Shown: piece by piece, positions 1-7,228 of the stretch
Position numbering within the stretch: the stretch's first letter is position 1
How the letters are laid out: each line of letters opens with the position of its first letter
Position numbers and translations under genes: made by a program
From: Rheinheimera sp.
GTDB taxonomy: Bacteria; Pseudomonadota; Gammaproteobacteria; Enterobacterales; Alteromonadaceae
Direction of reading: 5' to 3'
Length of the DNA: 10,000 nucleotides
Assembly: GCF_020217005.1 (NCBI RefSeq)
Contig: NZ_JAIWOI010000221.1
Location: 1-10,000, forward strand
Notes under the pieces: generated by a model
Seen by the model: only the letters and a program-made list of their open reading frames with translations
Told to the model about the DNA's origin: nothing
The model's database searches: none

Positions 1-515
1 CAGTTCAAGGCCCAACTTTAGGCTTTGGCCTGAAGTTACTTGGTGTTTCGCTTGGGTATAGCAGCCAGACTTATCAACTGAGCCTGACCGATGGTAAAAG
101 CTGGCAACATATGGAATGCATCAGCGCCGCAGTGACAGGATCTAAAGATGGTTGGACTTTGGATCTGAGTTTGGGAGAAAAACCCCTCTTCGCTTGTGGA
201 ATTCAGGGAAAAGTGAATTCCACTATGGAGCTAAAAGCCAAGTGGAATAACAAACTTGAGGGCATATCCCAACTCTCTGACCGAAAAGTTAGTATCCGTT
301 CATTACATCAGCTCAAAGGCGCAGCTTTTGACAGTCTGGACCCTGTTGGCTATCTGTTGTCAGATCACCGGGGGCCAGTAGCTCAGGTTGAACTGATCAA
401 TAGTGGTAAAGTCTGGATAACTCCCTCGTTACCCGGGAATATACAGTTGGAGCTGGCGGCCTTGATGGCAGCTTTGTTATTGTATGTACCAGACAACACA
501 AATGAAGAGTTGTAA
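1..515 (+). CDS. Protein of unknown function, 5' end outside the window
   Basis: I do not recognise this protein. The reading frame is open from position 3 to the TAA at 513-515. There is no ATG, GTG or TTG in frame before the ATG at 111, and that ATG has no Shine-Dalgarno sequence in front of it. The gene therefore most likely starts left of the window, and at least 170 residues are visible. The visible part is rich in beta-prone stretches with alternating polar and hydrophobic residues and has two cysteines (C-I-S-A and F-A-C-G contexts). It ends with a hydrophobic helix-like stretch (ELAALMAALLLYV) followed by an acidic tail. No transmembrane anchor or catalytic motif is obvious apart from that hydrophobic tail. 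Its stop codon directly abuts the start of the VOC gene, so the two are very probably co-transcribed. Function cannot be inferred from what is seen. Confidence 0.75.
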   Translation, partial: VQGPTLGFGLKLLGVSLGYSSQTYQLSLTDGKSWQHMECISAAVTGSKDGWTLDLSLGEKPLFACGIQGKVNSTMELKAKWNNKLEGISQLSDRKVSIRSLHQLKGAAFDSLDPVGYLLSDHRGPVAQVELINSGKVWITPSLPGNIQLELAALMAALLLYVPDNTNEEL

Positions 516-926
516 ATGTTCCATATTGTGCAGATTGACCATGTGGTAGTGAGGGTAAAAAACCTGCAGCTAATGCTGGAGTTTTATCAGCAGGTGTTAG
601 GCTGCACTCTGGAGCGACAGGAAAAGGATTTGGGTTTATACCAACTCAGAGCGGGGTCGAGTTTGATTGATTTAGTGCCAGTGGACCAGCCTTTGGGCCA
701 GCAAGGTGGCGCCGCTCCAGGCTCTGAAGGCCATAACATGGACCATCTCTGTCTGCGTATTGAACCTTTCGAACCACAAGCCTTAGAGCGTCATTTTCAA
801 AACAAAGGCTGCACTTCAGGGCCGGTAGAATCACGTTATGGTGCCGAAGGCAGAGGTCCTTCAATTTATATTCAGGACCCTGAAGGCAATACCATAGAAC
901 TTAAAGGACCTGCCGCCAGCTTCTGA
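516..926 (+). CDS. VOC (glyoxalase/bleomycin-resistance fold) family protein
   Basis: This 136-residue protein is one vicinal-oxygen-chelate module, a fold used by metal-dependent lyases, isomerases, dioxygenases and drug-binding proteins. It opens with the typical first strand IDHVVVRV (residues 7-14). Next come the helix LMLEFYQQVLG (19-29), the strand SSLIDLVPV (48-56) and the second half HNMDHLCLRI (73-82). It ends with the family signature DPEGNTIEL (121-129). Likely metal ligands are His9, His77 and Glu128, the usual VOC H...H...E pattern. The length suits a single-domain subunit that dimerises. The ATG follows directly on the stop of the upstream gene, with a weak purine stretch (GAAGAG) in front, which suggests translational coupling. 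The substrate cannot be told: a glyoxalase I, a fosfomycin-resistance-like protein or an uncharacterised lyase are all possible. Family assignment is secure; specific function is not. Confidence 0.88.
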   Translation: MFHIVQIDHVVVRVKNLQLMLEFYQQVLGCTLERQEKDLGLYQLRAGSSLIDLVPVDQPLGQQGGAAPGSEGHNMDHLCLRIEPFEPQALERHFQNKGCTSGPVESRYGAEGRGPSIYIQDPEGNTIELKGPAASF

Positions 927-958
927 GTTGGCATTCCCCGACACGGGAGAAGGCAAAC

Positions 959-973
959 CAGGCCGCCAGCCTG
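959..973. terminator. Weak hairpin between convergent genes
   Basis: A 5-bp inverted repeat CAGGC-(CGCCA)-GCCTG lies between the stops of the VOC gene (926) and rarD (979). A shorter CCCG-ACA-CGGG hairpin is just upstream, near 936-946. Neither is followed by a convincing T-run on either strand, so termination here is only a possibility. Confidence 0.22.
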
Positions 974-978
974 ACCTT

Positions 979-1887
979 CTAGCCTGTAATCTGAACTACT
1001 GGTTTTTTCCGCAATGCCAGCCAGGCATCCAACGAATACACAATCAGCGCCAACCAGATAAAACCAAAGGTCACCAGCTTCGCTGCCGTCAGAACTTCGT
1101 CATAAAGCCAAACCCCAAAAACAAACATAAAACTTGGCCCTATGTACTGGAAAAAGCCCATAGTTGACAGCTGCAGCCGTTTAGCCGCTGCGATAAAGAG
1201 TAACAATGGCACTGTAGTGACAAAACCTGCGGCCATCAGCCATAGATTTAAACTCCAGCTGTTTTGGCTCAAATCCGCTGCGCCGCTGTCGGCAAATTGC
1301 CACCAGTAATACAAGGCCAAGGGCAATAACAATAGCGACTCAATAAACAAACCAGTAATAGCGTCTATTGCGAGCTTTTTACGAAACAAACCATAAAGCG
1401 CAAAAGTGCTGGCCAGTGTTAACGCTATCCATGGCACAGAACCAAAAGTCACTAATTGAATAACTACACCAGTGACCGCCAGCGATAAAGCAAGCCACTG
1501 AAATTTACGTAAGCGTTCACCAAGGAAAAACATCCCCAACAACACGTTCAACAATGGATTGATGTAATAGCCCAAACTGGCATCCAGCATATGATGGTTG
1601 TTTACAGCCCAGATGAATAAACCCCAGTTACCACCTAAAATAAGTGAAGTTCCCAACAAAGCCAGCACCAATTTAGGCTTAGCTAAGATCTGCTGCACTT
1701 TGCCCCATTGCTGCATTGCAACTACGATCAGCACCAGCAATACAAAAGACCAGACCACGCGGTGGATTAAAATCTCCTGTGCTGGCACAAAATCGATCTG
1801 TTTAAAGTAAAGCGGAGCTATACCCCACAAGGTATAAGCACCAGCGGCAAAGGCGCCACCGAGTTTTTGTGCAGGACTTAATGTCAT
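979..1887 (-). CDS. rarD: RarD-type EamA/DMT-family permease
   Basis: An inner-membrane protein of the drug/metabolite transporter superfamily, RarD branch. The family is named after a chloramphenicol-sensitivity phenotype, and its substrate is not established. About ten hydrophobic segments cover nearly the whole chain. RarD hallmarks include GAYTLWGIAPLYFK (residues 16-29), HRVVWSF (42-48), GGNWGLFIWAVNNHHMLDAS (85-104), LGYYINPLLNVLLG (105-118), LGERL (122-126) and FFQYIGPSFMF (245-255). I chose the ATG at 1887 (302 residues) because AAGGTG sits 8 nt upstream. A TTG at 1905 is in frame and would add six residues, but it overlaps that ribosome binding site. The length fits the family's roughly 300 residues. 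The gene stands alone, with a terminator for the upstream carbonic anhydrase gene before it and its own likely promoter near 1933. In enterobacteria rarD lies next to yigI; here the two are separated by two genes. Confidence 0.93.
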   Translation of the reverse strand: MTLSPAQKLGGAFAAGAYTLWGIAPLYFKQIDFVPAQEILIHRVVWSFVLLVLIVVAMQQWGKVQQILAKPKLVLALLGTSLILGGNWGLFIWAVNNHHMLDASLGYYINPLLNVLLGMFFLGERLRKFQWLALSLAVTGVVIQLVTFGSVPWIALTLASTFALYGLFRKKLAIDAITGLFIESLLLLPLALYYWWQFADSGAADLSQNSWSLNLWLMAAGFVTTVPLLLFIAAAKRLQLSTMGFFQYIGPSFMFVFGVWLYDEVLTAAKLVTFGFIWLALIVYSLDAWLALRKKPVVQITG

Positions 1888-1932
1888 TGGTATCACCTTG
1901 ATCAACCGGAATCTCTGCGGTCAGAGGCGCGC

Positions 1933-1938
1933 ATTGTA
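1933..1938 (-). promoter_or_regulatory. Candidate -10 box for rarD
   Basis: On the minus strand TACAAT (5 of 6 to consensus) lies 45 nt upstream of the rarD ATG. I see no good -35 at 16-18 nt; TTGTCA is present, but 23 nt away. The leader downstream can form a small hairpin, CTCTG-(ACCG)-CAGAG, at 1913-1926. Confidence 0.3.
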
Positions 1939-2000
1939 CTGGATACAGACTAATTAAGTAATGACAACTGACGCAGGAATAAAAGATCTGGCCATATCCC

Positions 2001-2031
2001 AAAAGAAATTGGCCGAAATCTGGTTTCGGCC
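2001..2031 (-). terminator. Rho-independent terminator of the carbonic anhydrase gene
   Basis: A perfect 8-bp inverted repeat has arms GGCCGAAA (2011-2018) and TTTCGGCC (2024-2031) and a 5-nt loop. On the minus strand it is followed by AATTTCTTTT, the plus-strand A-rich run at 2001-2010. It starts 29 nt beyond the stop of the carbonic anhydrase gene and faces the right way to end that transcript before rarD. Confidence 0.8.
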
Positions 2032-2059
2032 TGTCGGCTCAATCTGGCGAGTTTTTGGT

Positions 2060-2803
2060 TCAGCGGGTCAAAGTTAAAGTTCTGGCATTTAAGTTCTGCA
2101 CTGGTCTGGAGTTGTTCCCTACAAGCTGATTCAGTTGTTTTAACTGCTCAGCCGACGCTTCAATAGGAGTGTTCAATACCAACCAGTGGACATTTTCAGT
2201 GCAGGGTGGCGTGGTTAATGACCCCATGTAGTGATAAAAATGTTTTTCCGCAGGCATTAAAGCGAACAAATCCAGCGCCGAATTTTGATCTGCTACAGTT
2301 TCATCTTTTAGTAAAGGCACCTTTTGCAATAGCTGTTGTAAGGTGGAATTCGTTGTTCCCTGCTGAACAAAAACTCCAACGACAGCTAACTGACCGTCCG
2401 CGTCACTATGGACAAAATGCAATTCCATCGGAAAGCTTTTGCCGTTCAGATGATGTTCGCTCGGGGTGTGGAAATGGAATTGTTTCAGATTATAGTCTTG
2501 TCCACCAAAACTCATATGAGCTGGCGCAGCGCTGACATCCTGTACCAGGGTGTGACCATTATTGGTCAGCTTTAAAGGCTGAGCCGCGTAGTTCAGTTGG
2601 GGGGCGGAGAATTTAGCAATCTCAGCCCCAGACAACTCAATAGGAGATTGTTGCTTGCCTTTTTTGCAGGTGGCAAAATCTAATTCAAGATTGCCCCACT
2701 GATCAGGTCCGGCTGCACCTTCATACCCCCAATGGCTTTGATGTTGCTCAGCCTGAGTAGTAAAAGCACAAGCCAGAACCAACAGCGGAAGAATTTTTCT
2801 CAT
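2060..2803 (-). CDS. cah: Periplasmic alpha-class carbonic anhydrase
   Basis: This enzyme catalyses reversible hydration of CO2 to bicarbonate. The 247-residue chain begins with a Sec signal peptide (MRK, hydrophobic core 5-14, cleavage likely after TQA-18), so it acts in the periplasm. The alpha-CA elements follow in order: HWGYEG (24-29), QQSPIEL (51-57), NNGHTL (81-86, His84 in the proton-shuttle position), QFHFHTPSEHHLNG (108-121) and ELHFVH (127-132). The last is GSLTTPPCTENVHW (194-207). The zinc ligands would be His110, His112 and His129. Thr197 matches the active-site threonine, and Cys46 and Cys201 are placed for the disulfide usual in bacterial alpha-CAs. All key residues are present, so it should be active. 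The ATG has AGGTG 7 nt upstream. It lies 51 bp downstream of the chemoreceptor gene, beyond a possible terminator, and ends at a strong one. It may supply bicarbonate or buffer periplasmic pH. Confidence 0.95.
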   Translation of the reverse strand: MRKILPLLVLACAFTTQAEQHQSHWGYEGAAGPDQWGNLELDFATCKKGKQQSPIELSGAEIAKFSAPQLNYAAQPLKLTNNGHTLVQDVSAAPAHMSFGGQDYNLKQFHFHTPSEHHLNGKSFPMELHFVHSDADGQLAVVGVFVQQGTTNSTLQQLLQKVPLLKDETVADQNSALDLFALMPAEKHFYHYMGSLTTPPCTENVHWLVLNTPIEASAEQLKQLNQLVGNNSRPVQNLNARTLTLTR

Positions 2804-2817
2804 AAAAACACACCTGT

Positions 2818-2857
2818 TTTATAAAAATGAATCAAAAAACATTTTGTCGCTGATTCA
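2818..2857 (-). terminator. AT-rich terminator-like hairpin after the chemoreceptor gene
   Basis: Perfect 7-bp arms TGAATCA (2828-2834) and TGATTCA (2851-2857) enclose a 16-nt loop. On the minus strand they are followed by TTTTTATAAA. The first arm, read on that strand, contains the TGA stop of the chemoreceptor gene. The stem is AT-rich with a long loop, so read-through into the carbonic anhydrase gene is possible. Confidence 0.45.
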
Positions 2858-4528
2858 AGCCATTAACGGCAATTGAAACCTTTTCACCGCACCATCCAGA
2901 GTTCCCGCCATTGCAGTGAGTTGCTGACTGGCAGTGGCAACCTGAGCGACCAGCTCAGCATTGTGTTCAGCGGCCTGGTGCACGACACTCACACTGACGT
3001 TAATCTCTTCAATGGCGCTGCTCTGCTGCTCTGCTGCACTGGCAATTTGCAGACTCATACCACGAACTTTATCTATAGATCCGTTGACGTTTTGCATCAG
3101 TTCACTGGATTGGCTGGCAAATTCAATGGTTTTACCACCCAACTCGCTGCTTTGCTGCATTTTCAGCACTGCCTGATGAGCACTCTGACGGAAAGTGCTG
3201 ATCATCGCCTCGATTTCAGTGGTCGAAGTCTGAGTGCGCTGAGCTAAATGCCTGACTTCATCCGCTACCACGGAAAAACCGCGGCCCTGCTCTCCCGCTC
3301 TGGCGGCTTCTATTGCGGCATTTAACGCCAGCAAATTGGTTTGATCTGCTATGGCTTTAATCACAACCAATACAGCACCTATGTTTTCACTGTTTTTTTC
3401 CAGTTCAGATAAAGAGGCTGCGCTTTCTGTCAGACTTTGCACCAACAACTCTGTACTCTGCACAGCCTTAGTATTAATAGCCTGGCTAGATACGGAGCTC
3501 TGGGCAGCTTCTTCGCTGGCAGCATGTGTAGTGGCCACACTTTGTGCCACCTCGTGCGCTGTAGCCGACATCTCATGCATCGCAGCGGCAATCTGCTCCA
3601 TTTGCAAACTTTGTTGCTGAACATTGTCCTGCACGCCATGACTACTTTGAGCTAAAACTCCGGCAGCGCCGGAAACTTCAACGGTTGAGCGCTGAACTAA
3701 TATCAGTAACTGCGCCAAATCTTTTCTGGTTTGCTCCATCAATGTCAGCATTTCGCCTATTTCAGCTGCCTCATCTGCGACCACTGGCGTATTCAGGTTG
3801 CCGCGTTGCAATTCTCTGAGCGCCGCCATAGCTTTATGCAGTCCCCGCTGAATAGCTTTACGGGTAGCACGGCTCACCAGCAGAGAGAGCAAAATAACCA
3901 GAACCGCAGCGACAACCACCTGCAATTCCAGAGACCGGGTTAGCCCGTCAATATTCTTAATTTCCGCTGAACTAAAACTTTCGACGTTTTGTAACAGAGC
4001 TTTTACGTTTTGCATTAGTTGTTGATCAACGGAAGCCAACCTGGCTTCCAGTTCGGTCGCCTGCTGTCTGGCTCCGGCTTTATGGATCAACTGTTCAGCA
4101 ATCGAAGTCCATTCCGACGACATAGTTTCTATTGCCTGCAATAGCTGCATATTTTCCCGCACCTGCAGCAGTTGTTGTGCTGTCATAGTAGCCGAAGCTT
4201 GCAAGTAAGGCTGAGCAGCACTGAGGGCTTCTTTTAGCTGCTGTTGGTGCGATAAAAACCTTGCCTTAGTACGCTGAAACTCATCCATTGACTGCTGTTG
4301 CTGAGTTGGCACAAAACGTAACTCTTTCTGCAGTAACATTTCCTGCGCGTATTGCAGCTCAACCACCTCAGTCAATTTCTCAATGGCAGGGTTATCTCTG
4401 TTGACTACCTCACTCAGGTGAGTCTCAATCTTAGTCAGGTGAATAAATACAAAAGCTGTCATGGCTGTCAGGCCTATACATATCACGCTAACAGACAACA
4501 TCAGTCTTTGCTTGATTGACAGTTGCAT
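2855..4528 (-). CDS. Methyl-accepting chemotaxis protein
   Basis: A transmembrane chemoreceptor that would signal through CheA/CheW to the flagellar motor. In 557 residues it shows a first transmembrane helix (about 9-30) and a periplasmic region (about 31-200) that is all-helical and glutamine-rich, consistent with a four-helix-bundle sensor. The second transmembrane helix (about 201-219) leads into a HAMP linker (about 220-272) and a long coiled-coil signalling domain (about 280-550). The conserved hairpin tip is clear: [20 protein letters not shown] (393-412), then [18 protein letters not shown] (415-432). The C-terminus (RFQLPLMA) has no pentapeptide tether for CheR/CheB of the NWETF kind. 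The ligand cannot be predicted. The ATG is preceded by a purine-rich GGAAGGGGGAG. Two promoter candidates lie in the gap upstream. No other chemotaxis gene is nearby, so this is an orphan receptor that must work with a che cluster elsewhere. Confidence 0.96.
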   Translation of the reverse strand: MQLSIKQRLMLSVSVICIGLTAMTAFVFIHLTKIETHLSEVVNRDNPAIEKLTEVVELQYAQEMLLQKELRFVPTQQQQSMDEFQRTKARFLSHQQQLKEALSAAQPYLQASATMTAQQLLQVRENMQLLQAIETMSSEWTSIAEQLIHKAGARQQATELEARLASVDQQLMQNVKALLQNVESFSSAEIKNIDGLTRSLELQVVVAAVLVILLSLLVSRATRKAIQRGLHKAMAALRELQRGNLNTPVVADEAAEIGEMLTLMEQTRKDLAQLLILVQRSTVEVSGAAGVLAQSSHGVQDNVQQQSLQMEQIAAAMHEMSATAHEVAQSVATTHAASEEAAQSSVSSQAINTKAVQSTELLVQSLTESAASLSELEKNSENIGAVLVVIKAIADQTNLLALNAAIEAARAGEQGRGFSVVADEVRHLAQRTQTSTTEIEAMISTFRQSAHQAVLKMQQSSELGGKTIEFASQSSELMQNVNGSIDKVRGMSLQIASAAEQQSSAIEEINVSVSVVHQAAEHNAELVAQVATASQQLTAMAGTLDGAVKRFQLPLMA

Positions 4529-4555
4529 AGTGCTCCCCCTTCCTCATCAGAAGTC

Positions 4556-4582
4556 TTATCTATATAAAGCGGGCCCCTTTCA
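4556..4582 (-). promoter_or_regulatory. Sigma-28-like promoter candidate for the chemoreceptor
   Basis: On the minus strand TGAAAGGG, an 11-nt spacer and ATAGATAA resemble the flagellar sigma factor (FliA) pattern TAAAGTTT-N11-GCCGATAA only in part: the AAA core of the -35 and the GATAA end of the -10. It lies about 28 nt upstream of the ATG. Regulation by FliA would suit a chemoreceptor, but the match is weak. Confidence 0.3.
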
Positions 4583-4686
4583 TGCGGGCACGAATTAAAC
4601 AGTGGTGATAAACCTGCTTTTTGTTACAGACTCACGGCCTCGCTGATTTGATCGCTACTACCGATATTTTAGCACAAAACAGTTTC

Positions 4687-4714
4687 ATTATTATCATTTT
4701 GTCCTTATTGTCAA
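4687..4714 (-). promoter_or_regulatory. Sigma-70 promoter candidate for the chemoreceptor
   Basis: On the minus strand a perfect TTGACA (4709-4714) is followed, after 16 nt, by AATAAT (4687-4692, 5 of 6 to consensus) inside the AT-rich stretch. The transcript would begin near 4680, giving a leader of about 150 nt before the chemoreceptor ATG. Confidence 0.5.
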
Positions 4715-4817
4715 TATTAAATAACCAATAAATGATAAAAACAAAACTTTCGTTCGTAAAATAAATACAGCTGCTGATCAGGTATAGCTGAAAGAAAAAC
4801 AAGTGAAGGGAAATAAT

Positions 4818-4846
4818 TTAGTCAGGTCTGGTCAGGCAATGACTAA
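4818..4846 (-). terminator. Weak terminator candidate after the thioesterase gene
   Basis: Perfect 7-bp arms TTAGTCA (4818-4824) and TGACTAA (4840-4846) enclose a 15-nt loop that contains two GTCAGG copies on the plus strand. On the minus strand the next bases are ATTATTTCCC, a poor T-run. It begins 4 nt past the thioesterase stop. Confidence 0.35.
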
Positions 4847-4849
4847 GTA

Positions 4850-5302
4850 TCAGCCGACCAGATAAGTGCCAGTGCCCAAGGCTATGTGAGTGCCCTGCTC
4901 ATTGTGCAGCTCCATGCGACAGACACAGACTTTATTGCCAGTGCGGATCACCACAGCTGTGGCGATGAACTGCTGGCCGCGGCCTGGTCTCAGGTAATCA
5001 GTGCGAATATCTATTGTGCTCATTTTGCCAAGCTTCTCACCCAGCTCGACGTCCGCAATATCGCCCAGCCGGGTTAAAGCACTGGACACCGCCATTAATC
5101 CGCCCACCACATCCAATACAGAAGCTATTACGCCACCATGTAAAATTTGTTGTACCGGATTGCCCACTAACTGGCCGTTCCAATCAAACCTCACTTCGGC
5201 TTGTTGTTCGTCAAAACGGGTAACTTTTAAGCCCAATAACAGGTTAAAAGGCATTTGATCAAAGGTTTCGGCGATAAAAGGCAGCAACTGATCTGAGCGC
5301 AT
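4850..5302 (-). CDS. yigI: YigI-like PaaI-family hotdog thioesterase
   Basis: A 150-residue single hotdog-fold protein of the PaaI/YigI thioesterase group, which hydrolyses acyl-CoA thioesters in the cytoplasm. E. coli YigI is described as acting on medium- and long-chain acyl-CoAs. The family motif sits in LHGGVIASVLDVVGG (residues 54-68): His55, Gly56 and Gly57 begin the central helix, and Asp64 is the usual acidic catalytic position. The preceding NGQLVGNP (42-49) and the later TDYLRPGRG strand (about 102-110) also fit. The ATG at 5302 is preceded by GAGGA at 4 nt. The gene is transcribed away from recQ across a 129-bp gap. The name rests on both the sequence style and the position between rarD and recQ, the place of yigI in enterobacteria. 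Chain-length preference cannot be read from the sequence. Confidence 0.85.
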   Translation of the reverse strand: MRSDQLLPFIAETFDQMPFNLLLGLKVTRFDEQQAEVRFDWNGQLVGNPVQQILHGGVIASVLDVVGGLMAVSSALTRLGDIADVELGEKLGKMSTIDIRTDYLRPGRGQQFIATAVVIRTGNKVCVCRMELHNEQGTHIALGTGTYLVG

Positions 5303-5336
5303 AGGATCCTCGACTTAACTGGTAAGAGCAGTAAGC

Positions 5337-5365
5337 AATCTACTCCAGCGCAGCCAATGACACAA
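5337..5365 (-). promoter_or_regulatory. Promoter candidate for the thioesterase gene
   Basis: On the minus strand TTGTGT (5360-5365), a 17-nt spacer and TAGATT (5337-5342) form a weak sigma-70-like pair, placing the start of transcription about 30 nt before the thioesterase ATG. Confidence 0.28.
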
Positions 5366-5369
5366 TGCC

Positions 5370-5382
5370 CAAGACAGTCTTG
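5370..5382. promoter_or_regulatory. 13-bp perfect palindrome in the divergent promoter region
   Basis: CAAGAC-A-GTCTTG is perfectly symmetric around 5376. It lies between the thioesterase and recQ genes, overlaps the proposed -35 of recQ and is just upstream of the proposed thioesterase promoter. It could be an operator for a dimeric regulator. I cannot name one; it is not a LexA box (CTGT-N8-ACAG). Confidence 0.3.
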
Positions 5383-5399
5383 TCACTTTTGATTACAAT
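5371..5399 (+). promoter_or_regulatory. Promoter candidate for recQ
   Basis: AAGACA (5371-5376, 4 of 6) is followed after a 17-nt spacer by TACAAT (5394-5399, 5 of 6). Transcription would begin near 5406, about 26 nt before the proposed TTG start. Confidence 0.4.
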
Positions 5400-5431
5400 G
5401 CGCCAGTTTTTTCATTACGTAGCACAGCCCT

Positions 5432-7228
5432 TTGCCTCAACTATTGTTCGATACCTTAAAACAAGCTTTTGGTTACAGCCAGTTCCGTCATGGACAACTG
5501 GAGGTGATCCAGGCTTGCCTGAGCGGTCAGGACAGTTTTGTTCTGATGCCAACAGGTGGCGGAAAATCGCTGTGTTATCAGTTACCTGCTTTATTGTTAC
5601 CCTATGTAACTGTAGTAGTGTCGCCTTTAATGTCACTAATGAAAGATCAGGTCGACGCTTTGCAGGCTAATGGTATAGCGGCTGAATTTATTAACAGCAG
5701 CCAAAGCCGTGAAGAAATTCATGATGTGATCAGACGGTTACGTCAGCAGCAGTTAAAACTTTTGTATCTGGCGCCAGAGCGGCTATTACAACCTGACTTT
5801 ATGTCACGCCTGGCGGAAGTAGGTGTCAGTTTATTTGCGATAGACGAAGCGCATTGTATTTCACAGTGGGGTCACGATTTCAGACCGCATTACACTGAAC
5901 TGGCTCAGCTCAAACACTACTTCCCATCCGTGCCTATGATGGCGCTGACAGCCACTGCAGACCCTGCCACGCAAAAAGACATCAGCCGCCAACTCAACCT
6001 GCAACAGCCTTATGTCTCTATTGGCAGCTTCGACAGACCCAATATTCGCTATACAGTGCAGGAAAAATTCCGTCCTCTGGAGCAGGTTGTGACCTACCTG
6101 AAACAGCAGGAGCAGCAAAGTGGCATTATTTATTGCGCTTCACGCCGTAAAGTGGATGAGCTGGCCGAACAGCTGACGGGTAAAGGTTTTCAGGTGGCGG
6201 CTTATCATGCAGGCTTAACCAATGAGCAACGCAATGCAGTACAGGAAGCCTTTAAAAAAGACCAAATTCAGCTGATTATCGCCACTGTGGCTTTTGGCAT
6301 GGGCGTGAATAAATCCAATATTCGTTTTGTCATCCATTTTGAACTACCGCGTACCATCGAAGCCTATTATCAGGAAACAGGCCGCGCTGGCCGTGACGGT
6401 GTTCCAGCCGAAGCTTTGATGCTGGTAGACCCTGCCGATATAGCCCGGATGCGCAGCTGGATAGAAAAAGACGAAAACAACAGTAGAACCGAAGTGGCAT
6501 TGCAGCGCTTTAACCAAATGGCAGCTTTTGCTCAGGCGCAAACCTGCCGGCGTTTAGTCTTGCTGAACTATTTTGGCGAATCCAGCCAGAAACCTTGCGG
6601 CAACTGTGATATTTGCATCGACCCACCCAAGCAATTTGATGGCACTGAACTGGCCAGAAAAGCTTTGTCCTGCGTGTATAGAGTCAACCAGAGTTTTGGT
6701 ATGAATCATGTGATAGACGTACTGCGTGGCAGCCAAACCAGCCGTATTCAGGAGCTGGGGCATGACAAACTATCCACTTACGGCATAGGCAAAGACCAGT
6801 CACATGACTATTGGCTGAGTATTTTGCGTCAGTTGGTGCACTGTGGTTTATTGCAGCAGGACATCAGCCAGCATTCGGTGCTGAAGCTGCAAGAAGCAGC
6901 CAGGGCTGTATTGCGCGCGGAACAAAGTTTGCAACTGGCTGTGCCGCGTCTGGTGCAAAGCAAAGCCAGTAGTAGCAAAACCACAGCGCCACAAAACTAT
7001 GACCGTAAGCTATTTGCCCGCCTTAAAGTGCTGCGTAAAGCCATAGCTGAGCGCGACGACGTGCCACCTTTTGTCGTATTCTCAGACGCCACCTTGATAG
7101 AAATGGCTCAGGCTTGCCCAACCAACAGCGTGGAGTTTTTAGCCATTAGTGGTGTAGGCCAAACCAAACTGGGCCGTTATGGTGCTGACTTCCTCGATTT
7201 AATCAGCGACTATTTAGCTGGCGATTGA
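5432..7228 (+). CDS. recQ: ATP-dependent DNA helicase RecQ
   Basis: A 3'-5' superfamily 2 DNA helicase of recombination and replication repair. All parts are present in 598 residues. The helicase core includes [10 protein letters not shown] (13-22), Walker A TGGGKS (41-46), DEAH (138-141), LTATAD (172-177) and motif [12 protein letters not shown] (314-323). The zinc-binding cysteines are Cys372, Cys389, Cys392 and Cys395. The RecQ-C winged helix covers about 405-500 and the HRDC domain about 522-598. The length is close to the E. coli protein. The start is unusual: an in-frame TAG at 5420-5422 and the absence of any ATG before the Walker A region leave TTG at 5432 as the best choice, with another TTG at 5444. 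No clear Shine-Dalgarno sequence precedes it. The N-terminus is a few residues shorter than in E. coli RecQ but keeps the conserved aromatic/Q-motif region. Its 3' end overlaps the cytochrome gene. Confidence 0.97.
   Translation: MPQLLFDTLKQAFGYSQFRHGQLEVIQACLSGQDSFVLMPTGGGKSLCYQLPALLLPYVTVVVSPLMSLMKDQVDALQANGIAAEFINSSQSREEIHDVIRRLRQQQLKLLYLAPERLLQPDFMSRLAEVGVSLFAIDEAHCISQWGHDFRPHYTELAQLKHYFPSVPMMALTATADPATQKDISRQLNLQQPYVSIGSFDRPNIRYTVQEKFRPLEQVVTYLKQQEQQSGIIYCASRRKVDELAEQLTGKGFQVAAYHAGLTNEQRNAVQEAFKKDQIQLIIATVAFGMGVNKSNIRFVIHFELPRTIEAYYQETGRAGRDGVPAEALMLVDPADIARMRSWIEKDENNSRTEVALQRFNQMAAFAQAQTCRRLVLLNYFGESSQKPCGNCDICIDPPKQFDGTELARKALSCVYRVNQSFGMNHVIDVLRGSQTSRIQELGHDKLSTYGIGKDQSHDYWLSILRQLVHCGLLQQDISQHSVLKLQEAARAVLRAEQSLQLAVPRLVQSKASSSKTTAPQNYDRKLFARLKVLRKAIAERDDVPPFVVFSDATLIEMAQACPTNSVEFLAISGVGQTKLGRYGADFLDLISDYLAGD

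Larger units (their letters stand above)
4529..4849. other. 321-bp AT-rich regulatory gap between chemoreceptor and thioesterase genes
   Basis: I see no credible coding frame here. Positions 4661-4760 contain only 24 G/C in 100 bases, much lower than the flanking genes. The gap holds a TTGACA-type promoter and a sigma-28-like element, both reading toward the chemoreceptor gene. It also holds two weak inverted repeats downstream of the thioesterase stop: 4818-4846, and CAGCT/AGCTG at 4768-4790 with an internal CTGATCAG. Confidence 0.7.

Noticed and set aside
1888..1905. A TTG at 1905 as the rarD start.
   Set aside because: It overlaps the AAGGTG ribosome binding site that serves the ATG at 1887, and it has no better site of its own.
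1802..2002. A 66-codon minus-strand frame with several cysteines upstream of rarD.
   Set aside because: It overlaps the start of rarD in a different frame and covers the rarD promoter region; the cysteines form no motif.
2961..3655. Repeated CTGCTG/GCAGC-like triplets and several overlapping frames inside the chemoreceptor gene.
   Set aside because: These reflect the alanine-, glutamine- and serine-rich coiled coil of the signalling domain read in other frames, not a DNA repeat or extra genes.
4683..4702. A TCATTATTATCATT stretch resembling a Fur box.
   Set aside because: Only one hexamer unit matches well, and the stretch is better explained as the AT-rich -10 region of the TTGACA promoter.
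5365..5670. A 101-codon plus-strand frame across the recQ start.
   Set aside because: It overlaps recQ in another frame and its translation shows no domain, while the recQ frame carries the conserved helicase motifs from residue 13 onward.
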